Shown here: positions 46,642 through 56,132 of the stretch, piece by piece
Layout: each line of letters begins with the position of its first letter
How positions within the stretch are numbered: the stretch's first letter is position 1
Source of the DNA: Glaciecola sp048820975
GTDB taxonomy: Bacteria; Pseudomonadota; Gammaproteobacteria; Enterobacterales; Alteromonadaceae
Direction: 5' to 3'
Assembly (NCBI RefSeq): GCF_048820975.1
Contig: NZ_JBMEUF010000001.1
Location: forward strand, 682,001 to 746,000
DNA: 64,000 bases
The notes under the pieces: generated by a model
Database searches by the model: none
What the model was told of the DNA's origin: nothing
What the model saw: the letters and a program-made list of their open reading frames with translations, nothing else
Made by a program: the position numbers and the translations under genes

Positions 46642-47286
46642 GTGACAATTTTACAAACATTAGCGGCTGTAATTAGTTTTTTTACATTTATGTTTATCGT
46701 TAAAAATACTAATTTTAAAAACATTATTGTAAACAAAAAATTTCAACATATTGTATTTGGTTTCACCACCCTCATTTTTGTGCTTTGGTTATTTCGCGTG
46801 AGCATTTACGATGGTTTAATCATTCATTTTATAGCCCTTACCACGCTTACGTTAGTATTAGGTTTTAGGTGGGCGATGTTAAGTGCCAGCTTTGTGTTAC
46901 TTATTCTAACGGCAATAGGTTATGAGAGTTGGAGTATGTTAGGGGTTAATGCCTTATTGGGCGTGTATCTACCTATACTGGTAAGTTACGGCATCTTTGT
47001 AATCACTTTTCACAAACTACCTCGGCACCCTTTTGTATACTTATTCTTATGTGGGTTTTTCCCTGGCGCAATCACCATTGGTCTAAAAATGCTGAGTTTG
47101 AGCGCTTACTTTTACCTTGATGGCGTTTATGAATGGGATGTTATAGTTTACAACTACACCAATATGATTTGGTTAATGATCTTTCCCGAGGCCTTTTTTA
47201 ATGGATTTAGTATGACATGCTTGGTTATTTACAAGCCTGATTTAATCTATACCTTTCACGATAAATTTTATATCGACAATAAATAA
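46642..47286 (+). CDS. Polytopic membrane protein, possibly ECF/CbiM-like
   Basis: 214-residue integral membrane protein with six or so hydrophobic helices and a short hydrophilic C-terminus. The start is a GTG with TAGGAAA upstream. The segment FRWAMLSASFVLLILTAIGYESWSMLGVNALLGVYLPILVSYG and the later PGAITIGLKM recall a family of predicted membrane proteins related to CbiM-type energy-coupling-factor permeases. That assignment is weak. It ends at a shared terminator with the convergent phosphoribosyltransferase gene. Confidence 0.6.
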   Translation: MTILQTLAAVISFFTFMFIVKNTNFKNIIVNKKFQHIVFGFTTLIFVLWLFRVSIYDGLIIHFIALTTLTLVLGFRWAMLSASFVLLILTAIGYESWSMLGVNALLGVYLPILVSYGIFVITFHKLPRHPFVYLFLCGFFPGAITIGLKMLSLSAYFYLDGVYEWDVIVYNYTNMIWLMIFPEAFFNGFSMTCLVIYKPDLIYTFHDKFYIDNK

Positions 47287-47320
47287 AAATGCCACTTGTG
47301 GTGAACACCAAGTGGCATTT
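47285..47320. terminator. Bidirectional terminator between 46642 gene and phosphoribosyltransferase
   Basis: Twelve-base arms AAAATGCCACTT and AAGTGGCATTTT, with an inner GGTG/CACC stem, sit between two convergent genes with A- and T-runs in both directions. Confidence 0.85.
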
Positions 47321-47355
47321 TCAAAATATAGAAAACAATTTAGCGCTAGGCTGAA

Positions 47356-47931
47356 TTACTCGTCTTTATCAAACAAAATATCAGCTATTTCAGACAATTC
47401 ATGTTTACCATCTAAAATTTCTTCTTTACTCAAACCTGATAATTCATGAGGAAAAACTAACCAATCTTCAGAATTATGCACGTAATAGTCAGGCACAAGT
47501 GATTGCTCTGTTTTATTGTTTTGAGGCTTAAAGTAAGGCGTAGCAATTCGAATATCTTTTGGCGCATTTAAACGCATTAAAGAATGTATTTGATTAATTA
47601 AAGCTTCAATGCTTCTGCCTGAGTCAAACACGTCATCAACAATAAGTAGTTTGTCACCCGCATTAGCGTTTTCAACTAAATAATGTAATCCATGTACTTT
47701 AATTTCTTTGGCTTGTTGCCCAATAGCGTAATAAGAAGATGTTCTTACTGCAATATGATCCGTCGGTGCATTTTTAAATTCAAAAAACTCTTGAACTGCG
47801 ATACCAATGGGTGCCCCTCCTCGCCAAATGCCTACTATAAAATCAGGTCTGAAGCCATCGTCGTAAACTTTTGCCGCAACTCTAAAAGAATCTTGCAACA
47901 AAGAAGAAGAGCTAATATAAACTTTGCTCAC
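47356..47931 (-). CDS. Purine-type phosphoribosyltransferase
   Basis: 191-residue type I PRTase. The PRPP-binding loop is LLIVDDVFDSGRSIEAL. Near the N-terminus is FIVGIWRGGAPIGIAVQEFF, which holds the flexible loop and PPi site typical of hypoxanthine/xanthine PRTases. The start is a GTG preceded by AAGGAA. It is probably a purine salvage enzyme (hypoxanthine or xanthine), though the base specificity cannot be read from the sequence. Confidence 0.8.
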   Translation of the reverse strand: MSKVYISSSSLLQDSFRVAAKVYDDGFRPDFIVGIWRGGAPIGIAVQEFFEFKNAPTDHIAVRTSSYYAIGQQAKEIKVHGLHYLVENANAGDKLLIVDDVFDSGRSIEALINQIHSLMRLNAPKDIRIATPYFKPQNNKTEQSLVPDYYVHNSEDWLVFPHELSGLSKEEILDGKHELSEIADILFDKDE

Positions 47932-48053
47932 ATTAAGTTCCTTAACATTGGATTACTGTAAATAACATAAATTAACTGTTTGTTATTTATGCATTTTGCA
48001 CTAAACCCACATCGTGAATTCGTGCATATGTACTAACAGTTTGATTATAGCAA

Positions 48054-49247
48054 CTATTCACTGCGCAGGCTATTTGCTGGTGTAATAGATTGTGCTTTAT
48101 ATGCAGGATACCAACTTGCCAACAAACACAACACTAAGGCTATAACACTTATATATATTAATTGAGGGTACTGTATATCAATCGGTAGGCCTTGGCCGTT
48201 TTCACCAAATGCCAAGTTAGAACCCACTAAGGCAAGAAGATCATTTAAGAAAAAGCAACCTAACACCCCCAATATAAGGCCCGAAACAATCCCTTTTAAG
48301 CCATTGAACACGCCGTTAAATAAAAAAATTTTCATAATATCGCGTTGGTTCATACCTTGCGTTTGTAAAATAGCAATGTCAGCCCGTTTTTCAGAAACCA
48401 CCATAACCAAGGCTGACACCACATTAAACGAAGCAACGGCAATCACTAAGAGCAACATTAACGACATCATGTTTTTTTCCATTTTTACGGCATCAAACAA
48501 TGGACCCTGGCGCTCTCGCCATGTTTCATATACTAAGTTTTGTGTGTCTAAGTAGTCACTTATTTGCTTATACGTAAAGGCATCTTTTAAAAATAGACGT
48601 GTAGACTGTATTTCTGAATTGCGCTTTCTACTTAAACGCGCAACGTCATCCAAATGCATAACTATCACTTTATCATCCATTTCTGAATTGATATCAAAAA
48701 TGGCACCCACAGTAACTAAACGTTGGCTAGGTAAGCGCCCTAAAGGAGAGTAGACACTGGCTTGTGTACTAATAAGGCGAAGCTCTTGGCCTAAATCAAT
48801 ACCAAGTTTAGTTGCTAGAATACGGCTTATTCCTACCTTGAAACTTTTACTGGCTATATTGTCCCAATTACCCGCAATAACTGAATTTGCAATTATTGAG
48901 TATTGATTAGCTTCAGCATGTTTACCCAATAGTATTAAACCGTTAACTTTGTTTCTAGATTGCACAATGACTTCTTGCTGCGCAAATGGTACTTGTGCAA
49001 GCACTAACGACGAAAGCGCTGGCGGAAAATCTATAGGCTGGGCTTGTTCTACCACAATATGTGGCAATATACCCAAAATGCGTTGTTTTAACTGGCTTTC
49101 TAAACCATTCATAACCGACGCCACTATAATTAAAGCGGCGATTCCTAAACTAATACCAATAATCGAAAATCGGTTAATGAAAGCAACAAAACTTTGTTTA
49201 GTCCCTGATTGAGAATAGCGCATGGCGATAAACGCTGAAATTGACAT
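48054..49247 (-). CDS. lolC: Lipoprotein-releasing ABC transporter permease LolC
   Basis: Membrane subunit of LolCDE of about 397 residues. LolC rather than LolE type is indicated by PLGRLPSQRLVTVGAIF, which matches the LolC motif, and by WRERQGPLFDAVKMEKNMMSLML before the second membrane segment. LolC is the subunit that docks LolA. An upstream TTG at 49268 is possible, but the ATG at 49247 fits the family N-terminus better. It is isolated from lolD-lolE, which lie 41 kb away on the same strand. Confidence 0.85.
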   Translation of the reverse strand: MSISAFIAMRYSQSGTKQSFVAFINRFSIIGISLGIAALIIVASVMNGLESQLKQRILGILPHIVVEQAQPIDFPPALSSLVLAQVPFAQQEVIVQSRNKVNGLILLGKHAEANQYSIIANSVIAGNWDNIASKSFKVGISRILATKLGIDLGQELRLISTQASVYSPLGRLPSQRLVTVGAIFDINSEMDDKVIVMHLDDVARLSRKRNSEIQSTRLFLKDAFTYKQISDYLDTQNLVYETWRERQGPLFDAVKMEKNMMSLMLLLVIAVASFNVVSALVMVVSEKRADIAILQTQGMNQRDIMKIFLFNGVFNGLKGIVSGLILGVLGCFFLNDLLALVGSNLAFGENGQGLPIDIQYPQLIYISVIALVLCLLASWYPAYKAQSITPANSLRSE

Positions 49248-49335
49248 ATATTGATGAAAACCTAACAAAAGTTGCTGTTATTTGTGAGTAAGTTTACTAT
49301 CATTTGCGGGTCTGTGTACATTAGACAATACATAA

Positions 49336-49950
49336 GTGATTAAAAAGGAAGAAGCCTTGTTATCTAAAGAGCAAAAAAAAGCACGTTTTACTGAATTTTA
49401 TCTAATTTCTCATCCAATTAGCGCGAACTTGCTGTGCGACAAAGATAATCACTTAATGCTCAAAGACCAGTCAATGGATGAATTTGAAGCGTCTATGCCC
49501 TATGCGTTTCGCATTGCAGGTGAAATGGCTGAAATTCAATCACAAAGCTTAAAGCCCCTTCGTGGATTAGGCGAAAAACTCACTGACTTACTCGATTATT
49601 TAAAATTCCAAGCGAAAAAAATTGATTTAATGATGTCGTACATTTTGCAGCAACAAGATGATCCAAACAATCGTGTTTCAGCTATTAAGTTCGGCGGCGG
49701 TGGTGTGGTTATTGAAACCACTCAAGAAATTGAATTGGGTGAAACCTGTATTGTTAAGCTGTTTTTAGAAACAGAATCTACTGCCGTATATTGTTACGCT
49801 GAAGCGATTGAGTTTGTTGAATTAGATGGCCGCAATCAAATTAGTTTTTTGTTTACGCATATCCGAGACACTGATCAAGAACTATTGGTTCGTGCCAGTT
49901 TACATTTGCAAACAGCGGCCTTAAGAAAGCAACAAAACAAAGCTGACTAA
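49336..49950 (+). CDS. PilZ-like domain protein preceding mfd
   Basis: Up to 204 residues. The C-terminal half (about 110-200) looks like a PilZ barrel: AIKFGGGGVVIETTQ, GETCIVKLFLE, and the tail SFLFTHIRDTDQELLVRASLHLQ. The RxxxR and DxSxxG c-di-GMP motifs are absent or altered, so it may not bind the nucleotide. The N-terminus is helical. GTG at 49336 is the longest start, but TTG at 49357 has a much better Shine-Dalgarno (AAGGAAG). Confidence 0.62.
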   Translation: MIKKEEALLSKEQKKARFTEFYLISHPISANLLCDKDNHLMLKDQSMDEFEASMPYAFRIAGEMAEIQSQSLKPLRGLGEKLTDLLDYLKFQAKKIDLMMSYILQQQDDPNNRVSAIKFGGGGVVIETTQEIELGETCIVKLFLETESTAVYCYAEAIEFVELDGRNQISFLFTHIRDTDQELLVRASLHLQTAALRKQQNKAD

Positions 49951-49991
49951 CCCTAATGTATTTTAATTTTATACCCAACGAAAGAATATAG

Positions 49992-52900
49992 TTGTTTATG
50001 CCGTCAATTATCGATCCACGTTTACCCCAAACGACTTCTCAGAGAAAAATACCAGATCATATAAAGTGGACTGGCCTTGCAGGAGCGTCTACATCTTTAG
50101 CCATTGCGCAAGCGGCCAAACAACATAAAGGCCCGCTAATTGTAATCACAGATGACACGGCACAAGCCTACCAGTTAGAAAAGGAAATACGTTTTTTTAG
50201 CGGCGATACCGCACTTGATATTCATTTGTTTCCGCATTGGGAAACCTTGCCATACGACCACTTTTCTCCGCATCAAGATATTGTATCGAAGCGCTTAGAA
50301 ACACTCTACCTATTAAGCAAAAAGCAAGTTGGTGTATTTTTGGTCCCGGTTAGCACTTTATTGCAACGCTTGGCGCCGGTGGAGTATGTAGGCCAATATC
50401 TTCTTTATTTACGCTCAGGGCAAACCTTGGATCCCAGTGAATTTAGACGCAATTTAGAAAAAGCGGGTTACCTTCACGTTGGGCAGGTTATGTCGCACAG
50501 TGAGTTTAGCGTGCGAGGCTCAATAGTTGACCTATTCCCTATGGGAAGTGACAAACCCTTTAGAATCGATTTGTTTGATGATGAAATAGATACCATTCGC
50601 TATTTTGACCCAGCTACGCAGCGAAGCTTAGACTTAGTTGAAGAAATTCGTTTACTACCCGCCCGTGAATTCCCAACAGATAAAGACGCTATATCTCGTT
50701 TTAGAACGCAATATTTAGAACAGTTTGAACAACGTAGTTCAAATGAACAAGAGTCTGTTTTGTACCAAGTAAGTAAAGGTACAATGCCTGGCGGCGTGGA
50801 ATACTATCTACCTCTATTTTTTGATAAAACAGCGACTCTTTTTGATTATTTACACGAAGATGCAATATTCACTTATTCTGACAACCTCAGTACCGCTAGC
50901 GAAAAGTTTTGGTCAGATTTAACGAATCGCCATGAGCAATATCAATTTAATTTATCTAGGCCTCTATTAAAGCCAGAGCAACTGTTTATTTCACAACAAG
51001 AGCTGCAAGCAAGTCTTAAAGCTTGGCCTAGTGCTAGGATTAGTAGTGATGAAGCAGCAAAAGGCAAGGCAAACGTTGACTACAAAACCAGCGAATTAGT
51101 TAATATAGGCATTAATACTTTAGCTACTAATCCTTATTCGGCCATACAAGCTGAAGTCAAAAAGGCAAAGGAAACCAGCAAAAAAGTGCTGTTTGTTGCG
51201 GAATCAACGGGCCACAAAGAAAGCTTAATCAATATTCTCCGTAAAGCAGATATTGAATTACAATCAATAAGTCACTTTGGGCAAATATTAGAAAGCAGTA
51301 AAGACAACTCATATATATGTGTAGGCCAAGTAGAAGATAGTTTTGATTGCACGGCATCTGATTCAGCCTTGTTGTTTGTTACCGAAAAACAATTGCTTGG
51401 TTACAAGGTTGGCAAACGTAAACAACGCAGTAAAGCCACTAATATAGACGAAAGCGCAATAATTCGTAATTTGGCTGAGCTGTCAGAAGGTTCTCCCGTT
51501 GTGCATTTAGAGCATGGTGTTGGGCGTTTTCTTGGCCTTCAAACCTTAGACGCCGGTGGCGTAACCACCGAATATTTAACCATACAATATGCCAAAGAAG
51601 CTAAATTGTATGTACCGGTTTCGTCACTGAATTTAATTAGCCGATACAGCGGCGGTGAAGCAGAGCACGCTCCCTTACATAATTTAGGTAATGATACTTG
51701 GTCAAAAGCGAAGCAAAAAGCCGCTGAGAAAGTGCGTGATGTTGCCGCGCATTTACTGGATATTTACGCCAAACGTGCCGCCAAACCCGGTTTTGCTTAT
51801 CCCATTGATTGGCATGAATACGAAAGATTCGCAAGAAGTTTTGCGTATCAGGAAACGGTTGATCAAGAAACCTCTATAAATGCGGTACTACAAGACATGG
51901 GTAGCAAGAATGCCATGGACCGCCTCGTGTGCGGTGATGTTGGTTTTGGTAAAACGGAAGTGGCAATGCGAGCGGCTTTTATTAGCGCAATGCATGGTAA
52001 GCAAGTAGCAATACTGGTGCCCACTACCTTGCTGGCCCAGCAGCACTATGAAAACTTCAAAAATCGATTTTCTCAGTTTCCCTTTGAAATTGATGTGGTA
52101 TCTCGCTTTGTAACGGCTAAAGACCAAAAGCGTGTTATGGAACGCCTTGAGCAGGGTAAAGTTGACATAGTCGTAGGTACACATAAGCTCATCCAAAAAG
52201 ACGTTAAATTTAACGATTTGGGCTTAGTCATTATAGATGAAGAGCATCGTTTTGGGGTAAGGCAAAAAGAGCGCTTCAAGGCACTTAGAGCTGATGTTGA
52301 TATTTTAACGCTTACAGCAACGCCTATTCCGCGTACTTTGAATATGGCGCTTAGCGGTATGCGCGATTTATCAATTATAGCCACGCCGCCAGCGAAACGA
52401 TTAGCCGTTAAGACCTTCGTGTTACAACGACAAAAAGAGATAATACGTGAAGCAATCATGCGCGAAATATTACGTGGTGGGCAAGTGTATTTTCTTCACA
52501 ATGAAGTTAAAACAATTGAGCAAACTGCTGCCGATATAGCCGAAATAGTACCCGAAGCGCGTATTGCAATTGGCCATGGCCAAATGCGTGAAAATGAACT
52601 CGAAAATGTGATGAATGATTTTTATCATCAACGCTACAATGTATTAGTGTGCTCAACCATAATTGAGACCGGAATAGATGTAGCCAGCGCTAACACAATT
52701 ATTATTGATAGAGCTGATCACTTAGGCTTAGCGCAACTGCATCAGTTGCGAGGGCGTGTTGGGCGTTCGCACCATCAAGCGTATGCTTATTTACTCACCC
52801 CCCATCCTAGAAGAATGACAAAAGACGCTACAAAGCGCCTAGAGGCAATTGCCTCGCTAGAAACGCTTGGAGCAGGCTTTGCCTTAGCCACACACGATTT

Positions 52901-53498
52901 AGAAATACGCGGTGCAGGTGAGCTATTAGGCGATGGCCAGTCTGGTCAAATCAACGCAGTTGGCTTTACTCTTTATATGGAAATGCTTGAAGCAGCAGTA
53001 GAATCTTTAAAAGAAGGTAAAGAACCCAGCCTTAATGATACATTAGGTAAACAAACTGAGGTTGAATTAAGAATACCAGCCTTACTTCCCGATGATTACA
53101 TTGGTGATGTAAACATGCGCTTAGCTATGTACAAGAAATTAGCTAATTGTAAAACAAATGATGAAATTGACGATTTCCAAATTGAATTGATTGACCGCTT
53201 TGGTTTATTGCCACAAAGTGCTAAAAATCTAGTACAATTGGCGGTTACAAAATTGCTTGCGGCAGCATTAGGTATCAATAAAATTGAAGCTAATGAATTG
53301 GGCGGCACCATAGATTTTGCACAAGAAACAACAGTTGACGCTGGATTTTTGATTCAACTTATTCAAAAACAACCACGCAAATTTGCGTTTGATGGGCCCT
53401 CTAAATTGAAGTTCACCCATAAAACAGAAGCCAATCAACAACGTTTAGATTTTGTGCATAATTTGCTAGAATCATTTACCAAGGATAGTTATGCGTAA
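49992..53498 (+). CDS. mfd: Transcription-repair coupling factor
   Basis: 1168-residue ATP-dependent translocase that removes RNA polymerase stalled at lesions and recruits UvrA. Domains in order: UvrB-like N-terminus, the RNA polymerase-interaction domain (VVHLEHGVGRFLGL), helicase lobes with GDVGFGKTEVAMR (Walker A), IIDEEHRFGVRQKE (motif II), LTATPIPRTL (III) and HQLRGRVGRS (VI), then TRG and the C-terminal regulatory domain. Start is TTG 49992 or ATG 49998. csiV overlaps its end by eight bases. Confidence 0.96.
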   Translation: MFMPSIIDPRLPQTTSQRKIPDHIKWTGLAGASTSLAIAQAAKQHKGPLIVITDDTAQAYQLEKEIRFFSGDTALDIHLFPHWETLPYDHFSPHQDIVSKRLETLYLLSKKQVGVFLVPVSTLLQRLAPVEYVGQYLLYLRSGQTLDPSEFRRNLEKAGYLHVGQVMSHSEFSVRGSIVDLFPMGSDKPFRIDLFDDEIDTIRYFDPATQRSLDLVEEIRLLPAREFPTDKDAISRFRTQYLEQFEQRSSNEQESVLYQVSKGTMPGGVEYYLPLFFDKTATLFDYLHEDAIFTYSDNLSTASEKFWSDLTNRHEQYQFNLSRPLLKPEQLFISQQELQASLKAWPSARISSDEAAKGKANVDYKTSELVNIGINTLATNPYSAIQAEVKKAKETSKKVLFVAESTGHKESLINILRKADIELQSISHFGQILESSKDNSYICVGQVEDSFDCTASDSALLFVTEKQLLGYKVGKRKQRSKATNIDESAIIRNLAELSEGSPVVHLEHGVGRFLGLQTLDAGGVTTEYLTIQYAKEAKLYVPVSSLNLISRYSGGEAEHAPLHNLGNDTWSKAKQKAAEKVRDVAAHLLDIYAKRAAKPGFAYPIDWHEYERFARSFAYQETVDQETSINAVLQDMGSKNAMDRLVCGDVGFGKTEVAMRAAFISAMHGKQVAILVPTTLLAQQHYENFKNRFSQFPFEIDVVSRFVTAKDQKRVMERLEQGKVDIVVGTHKLIQKDVKFNDLGLVIIDEEHRFGVRQKERFKALRADVDILTLTATPIPRTLNMALSGMRDLSIIATPPAKRLAVKTFVLQRQKEIIREAIMREILRGGQVYFLHNEVKTIEQTAADIAEIVPEARIAIGHGQMRENELENVMNDFYHQRYNVLVCSTIIETGIDVASANTIIIDRADHLGLAQLHQLRGRVGRSHHQAYAYLLTPHPRRMTKDATKRLEAIASLETLGAGFALATHDLEIRGAGELLGDGQSGQINAVGFTLYMEMLEAAVESLKEGKEPSLNDTLGKQTEVELRIPALLPDDYIGDVNMRLAMYKKLANCKTNDEIDDFQIELIDRFGLLPQSAKNLVQLAVTKLLAAALGINKIEANELGGTIDFAQETTVDAGFLIQLIQKQPRKFAFDGPSKLKFTHKTEANQQRLDFVHNLLESFTKDSYA

Positions 53499-54648
53499 CG
53501 CCATTAACTTTACATCAAAAGCACTACACAATAGGCTAGCAGTGCTTTTCGTCGCTTTGCTATTATCTTCGTCAAACGCTTTTTCACAAAGTAAGCAAGC
53601 GCAACAATGGTGGTTTACGGTAGAACTTATTGCTTTTGAAAGAGACATATCGCCCAGTAATAGTGAGAATTTTGAGTATGCAGACTTTGAATTTAGCGAT
53701 AGTAATATAGTAGATATTTATAGCTTAGCACTTACTGCTAATAGTTTTGCGCAAAACCGATATTTGTACGCTTTACCTAAGTGCAATCAACACCAACCAA
53801 ACATAAATCGCATACTGGCGGCCCCAAATATTGAATTAAGCTTATTCAACGACTCCACTAGTCAACTGGATTTTTCTTATTTTAATGCGGTGAGTCAATC
53901 CATTAATTTAAGTGATTATCAAATTACGTGTGTTTCTGAATATCAGTTAAATCAGCTAAGTGCTTTAAGAGGATCTCTTAAAGAAATACCAAAAGAAATT
54001 TTTGCTACGGGCGATGATTATAGCGCAGGTCCTCACCTAGTCAGTAAATCACAGTTGTCATTAGCAGACTATGCAAAAACGGTCTATCGCCAACGAGATA
54101 TACGCCCTCTTCTATACACCGCATGGCGACAACAGGTTGTATTTGGCAAAGACAAAGCGAGTTTTTACAAAATTAGAGCCGGTGAATTACTTGATGCCAA
54201 TGCTGTAAATTCAACAATCAGCCCAATAGCGCTATCTGATCAGGCTACATTAGCAACAGAACAAACTCATAAGAATGATTTCTTTGAGCAACTTAAAGAG
54301 CGCTTGAACAATCCGAATAAAGTAGACTGGCTGGCACTTGAACACGCCGCTAACGATTCAAACGAAGAGCTTGAATACCAAACTAAAAAGTGGTCATTAG
54401 ATGGCTTATTAAAAGTCTATTTAGAATATGTAAACCAAGTACCGTACCTTCATTTAGAAAGTGAATTTAAACAACATCGAATCAAAATGGATACTGACGG
54501 CCTTGCGCAAATATCTACTTACCCTTTCAAACAAAGGCGACGAATCATAAGTAAACAAATTCATTATTTTGATCATCCCGCTTTTGGGTTAATTGTCAGG
54601 CTTGAGCGATTTGAGCCACCTGTCCCTAAGCTTAACTTAGACGAATAA
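53491..54648 (+). CDS. CsiV-family peptidoglycan-binding-related envelope protein
   Basis: 385-residue exported protein with a signal peptide (LAVLFVALLLSSSNAFS). WWFTVELIAFERD after cleavage and the C-terminal QIHYFDHPAFGLIVRLERFEPP are hallmarks of the CsiV group. In Vibrio, CsiV activates the penicillin-binding protein regulator LpoA-dependent pathway and is needed with D-amino acids. It starts eight bases before the mfd stop, so it is coupled with mfd, an arrangement I recall from related genera. Confidence 0.75.
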   Translation: MRNAINFTSKALHNRLAVLFVALLLSSSNAFSQSKQAQQWWFTVELIAFERDISPSNSENFEYADFEFSDSNIVDIYSLALTANSFAQNRYLYALPKCNQHQPNINRILAAPNIELSLFNDSTSQLDFSYFNAVSQSINLSDYQITCVSEYQLNQLSALRGSLKEIPKEIFATGDDYSAGPHLVSKSQLSLADYAKTVYRQRDIRPLLYTAWRQQVVFGKDKASFYKIRAGELLDANAVNSTISPIALSDQATLATEQTHKNDFFEQLKERLNNPNKVDWLALEHAANDSNEELEYQTKKWSLDGLLKVYLEYVNQVPYLHLESEFKQHRIKMDTDGLAQISTYPFKQRRRIISKQIHYFDHPAFGLIVRLERFEPPVPKLNLDE

Positions 54649-54655
54649 GAAATTT

Positions 54656-55189
54656 ATGAAAATATACACCAAACAAGGTGACAAGGGTCAAACGTCGATT
54701 TACGCGAAAGAAGTGTTGAAGGTCAGTAAAGATGACATTTTAATTGAATGTTATGGCACCTTAGACGAATTAAATTCTCAACTTGGCCTTGTAGCAGCTT
54801 TAATAAACAAAGGCGATAAAGTATTACAAACATGGGCTAGCAACATTAATAAATGTCAGCAGCACATTTTTTTAATTGGTTTTGCATTATCTGATGAAGA
54901 TAAATTACATAATGAGCACGTTAAAATGCTCGAAGAATTTATAGACGAAATACAAAGTACTCTAGCTCCTCAAACGCGATTTATTTTGCCAGGTGGTTCA
55001 ATAAATAGTGCTCAGTGCCACGTAGCACGCACAATAGCTCGGCGAGCTGAGCGAGCTCTTGTAAGTGCATCAAAGGCGCATACAACTAATCCATTGGCTC
55101 TTAGCTATATCAATCGCTTGTCTGACTTTTTGTTTGTGTTGGCGCGCTTATGCAACGTGCATGCTGAAACTCCAGATATTGAAGTTTAA
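54656..55189 (+). CDS. Cob(I)alamin adenosyltransferase, PduO type
   Basis: 177-residue adenosyltransferase that transfers adenosyl from ATP to cob(I)alamin. The N-terminal ATP loop TKQGDKGQTSIYA, the conserved CYGTLDELNSQLG, the RRAERAL helix with the active-site arginine, and NRLSDFLFVLAR are typical of PduO-type enzymes. It lies seven bases after the CsiV-like gene and is probably in the same transcript. No cobalamin biosynthesis genes lie nearby. Confidence 0.93.
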   Translation: MKIYTKQGDKGQTSIYAKEVLKVSKDDILIECYGTLDELNSQLGLVAALINKGDKVLQTWASNINKCQQHIFLIGFALSDEDKLHNEHVKMLEEFIDEIQSTLAPQTRFILPGGSINSAQCHVARTIARRAERALVSASKAHTTNPLALSYINRLSDFLFVLARLCNVHAETPDIEV

Positions 55190-55237
55190 GCATTTAGATA
55201 ATAATGACTAGATTACGTGCTAAAGTGCAGTATCTAA

Positions 55238-55825
55238 CTATAGATTTTTTAGCGTATCTTGCCAACGACGTTTAGCTTCTGCCACTGCATTTCCTTCAAA
55301 ACCTTGCACCGATAAGTCATTCGCCATATTAGCAATTAACGCATCTCGTTTAATCACTAAGGCCTTTGATTGCTCTTGGAGGTCTTTAAATGCAGGGTAT
55401 TTTGCGTAAACTGCATTTAAATCTTCAAAGTTAACAAACGCAGATTCAAACTCTGTTTGATAGTTTGTTTTCATACCCTGAAATTTTAGGAATAAGCGCC
55501 CCTGCTTACCAGATATTAACTTACGCTCTTTTGCGCGTAAATTTACTTCATCGGCAGCTTCAAGCAACATGTTCTGCCAATATATTAAGCCGCCTTCATC
55601 ATCTATCGCAGCCGACTCTGCAAGACCTAATTTTACATCTTGAGCGCTGAGTAATTCACTGAGTGACAACAAGGGAGGACCATCAACATCAACAGCATGA
55701 TTTGGAGGCTCAGGACTATCTTCAGAGCTTTTCTCATACTCACTATTGTCAGTGCATGCGAAACACAATAAAAAAGCGCTCAATATAATTGAGCGCTTAA
55801 ATAACGTGTTTGTAACTTTTAGCAT
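55238..55825 (-). CDS. Small lipoprotein downstream of ihfA
   Basis: 195-residue predicted lipoprotein. With the ATG at 55825 (13 codons inside the longest frame) the leader is MLKVTNTLFKRSIILSAFLLCFAC, ending at a lipobox with Cys24, and TAAGGTAGGA is an excellent ribosome site just before it. This start lies seven bases after the ihfA stop, so the two genes are probably co-transcribed. The mature part is acidic then helical. No family is recognised. Confidence 0.72.
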   Translation of the reverse strand: MLKVTNTLFKRSIILSAFLLCFACTDNSEYEKSSEDSPEPPNHAVDVDGPPLLSLSELLSAQDVKLGLAESAAIDDEGGLIYWQNMLLEAADEVNLRAKERKLISGKQGRLFLKFQGMKTNYQTEFESAFVNFEDLNAVYAKYPAFKDLQEQSKALVIKRDALIANMANDLSVQGFEGNAVAEAKRRWQDTLKNL

Positions 55826-55832
55826 TCCTACC

Positions 55833-56129
55833 TTACTCGGAAGGCGTAATGTTTTCGACACGGCTTTTTAGCTTTTGACCGGGGCGAAAAGTAACGACTC
55901 TTCGTGCTTTGATAGGGATGTCTTCCCCCGTTTTGGGGTTCCTTCCTGGACGCTCGTTCTTTGTACGTAAATCAAAATTACCAAAGCCGGATAGTTTAAC
56001 TTGCTCACCCGCTTCTAAGCACGATTTGATCTCTTCAAAGAACAATTCTACTAAGTCTTTCGCTTCTTTCTTATTAAGGCCAAGTTTTTCGAACAAATGT
56101 TCGGCCATATCCGCTTTGGTTAACGCCAT
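55833..56129 (-). CDS. ihfA: Integration host factor, alpha subunit
   Basis: 98-residue DNA-bending protein of the HU/IHF family. The C-terminal arm GRNPKTGEDIPIKARRVVTFRPGQKLKSRVE is the diagnostic block. The central GFGNFDLRTKNERPGRNP contains the DNA-intercalating proline. It follows pheT with a four-base gap, the usual pheS-pheT-ihfA order of gammaproteobacteria. Confidence 0.97.
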   Translation of the reverse strand: MALTKADMAEHLFEKLGLNKKEAKDLVELFFEEIKSCLEAGEQVKLSGFGNFDLRTKNERPGRNPKTGEDIPIKARRVVTFRPGQKLKSRVENITPSE

Positions 56130-56132
56130 ATT

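Noticed and set aside
55826..55861. Longer start for the small lipoprotein inside ihfA
   Set aside because: ATG 55825 has an excellent ribosome site and gives a proper lipoprotein signal peptide; the upstream extension overlaps ihfA.
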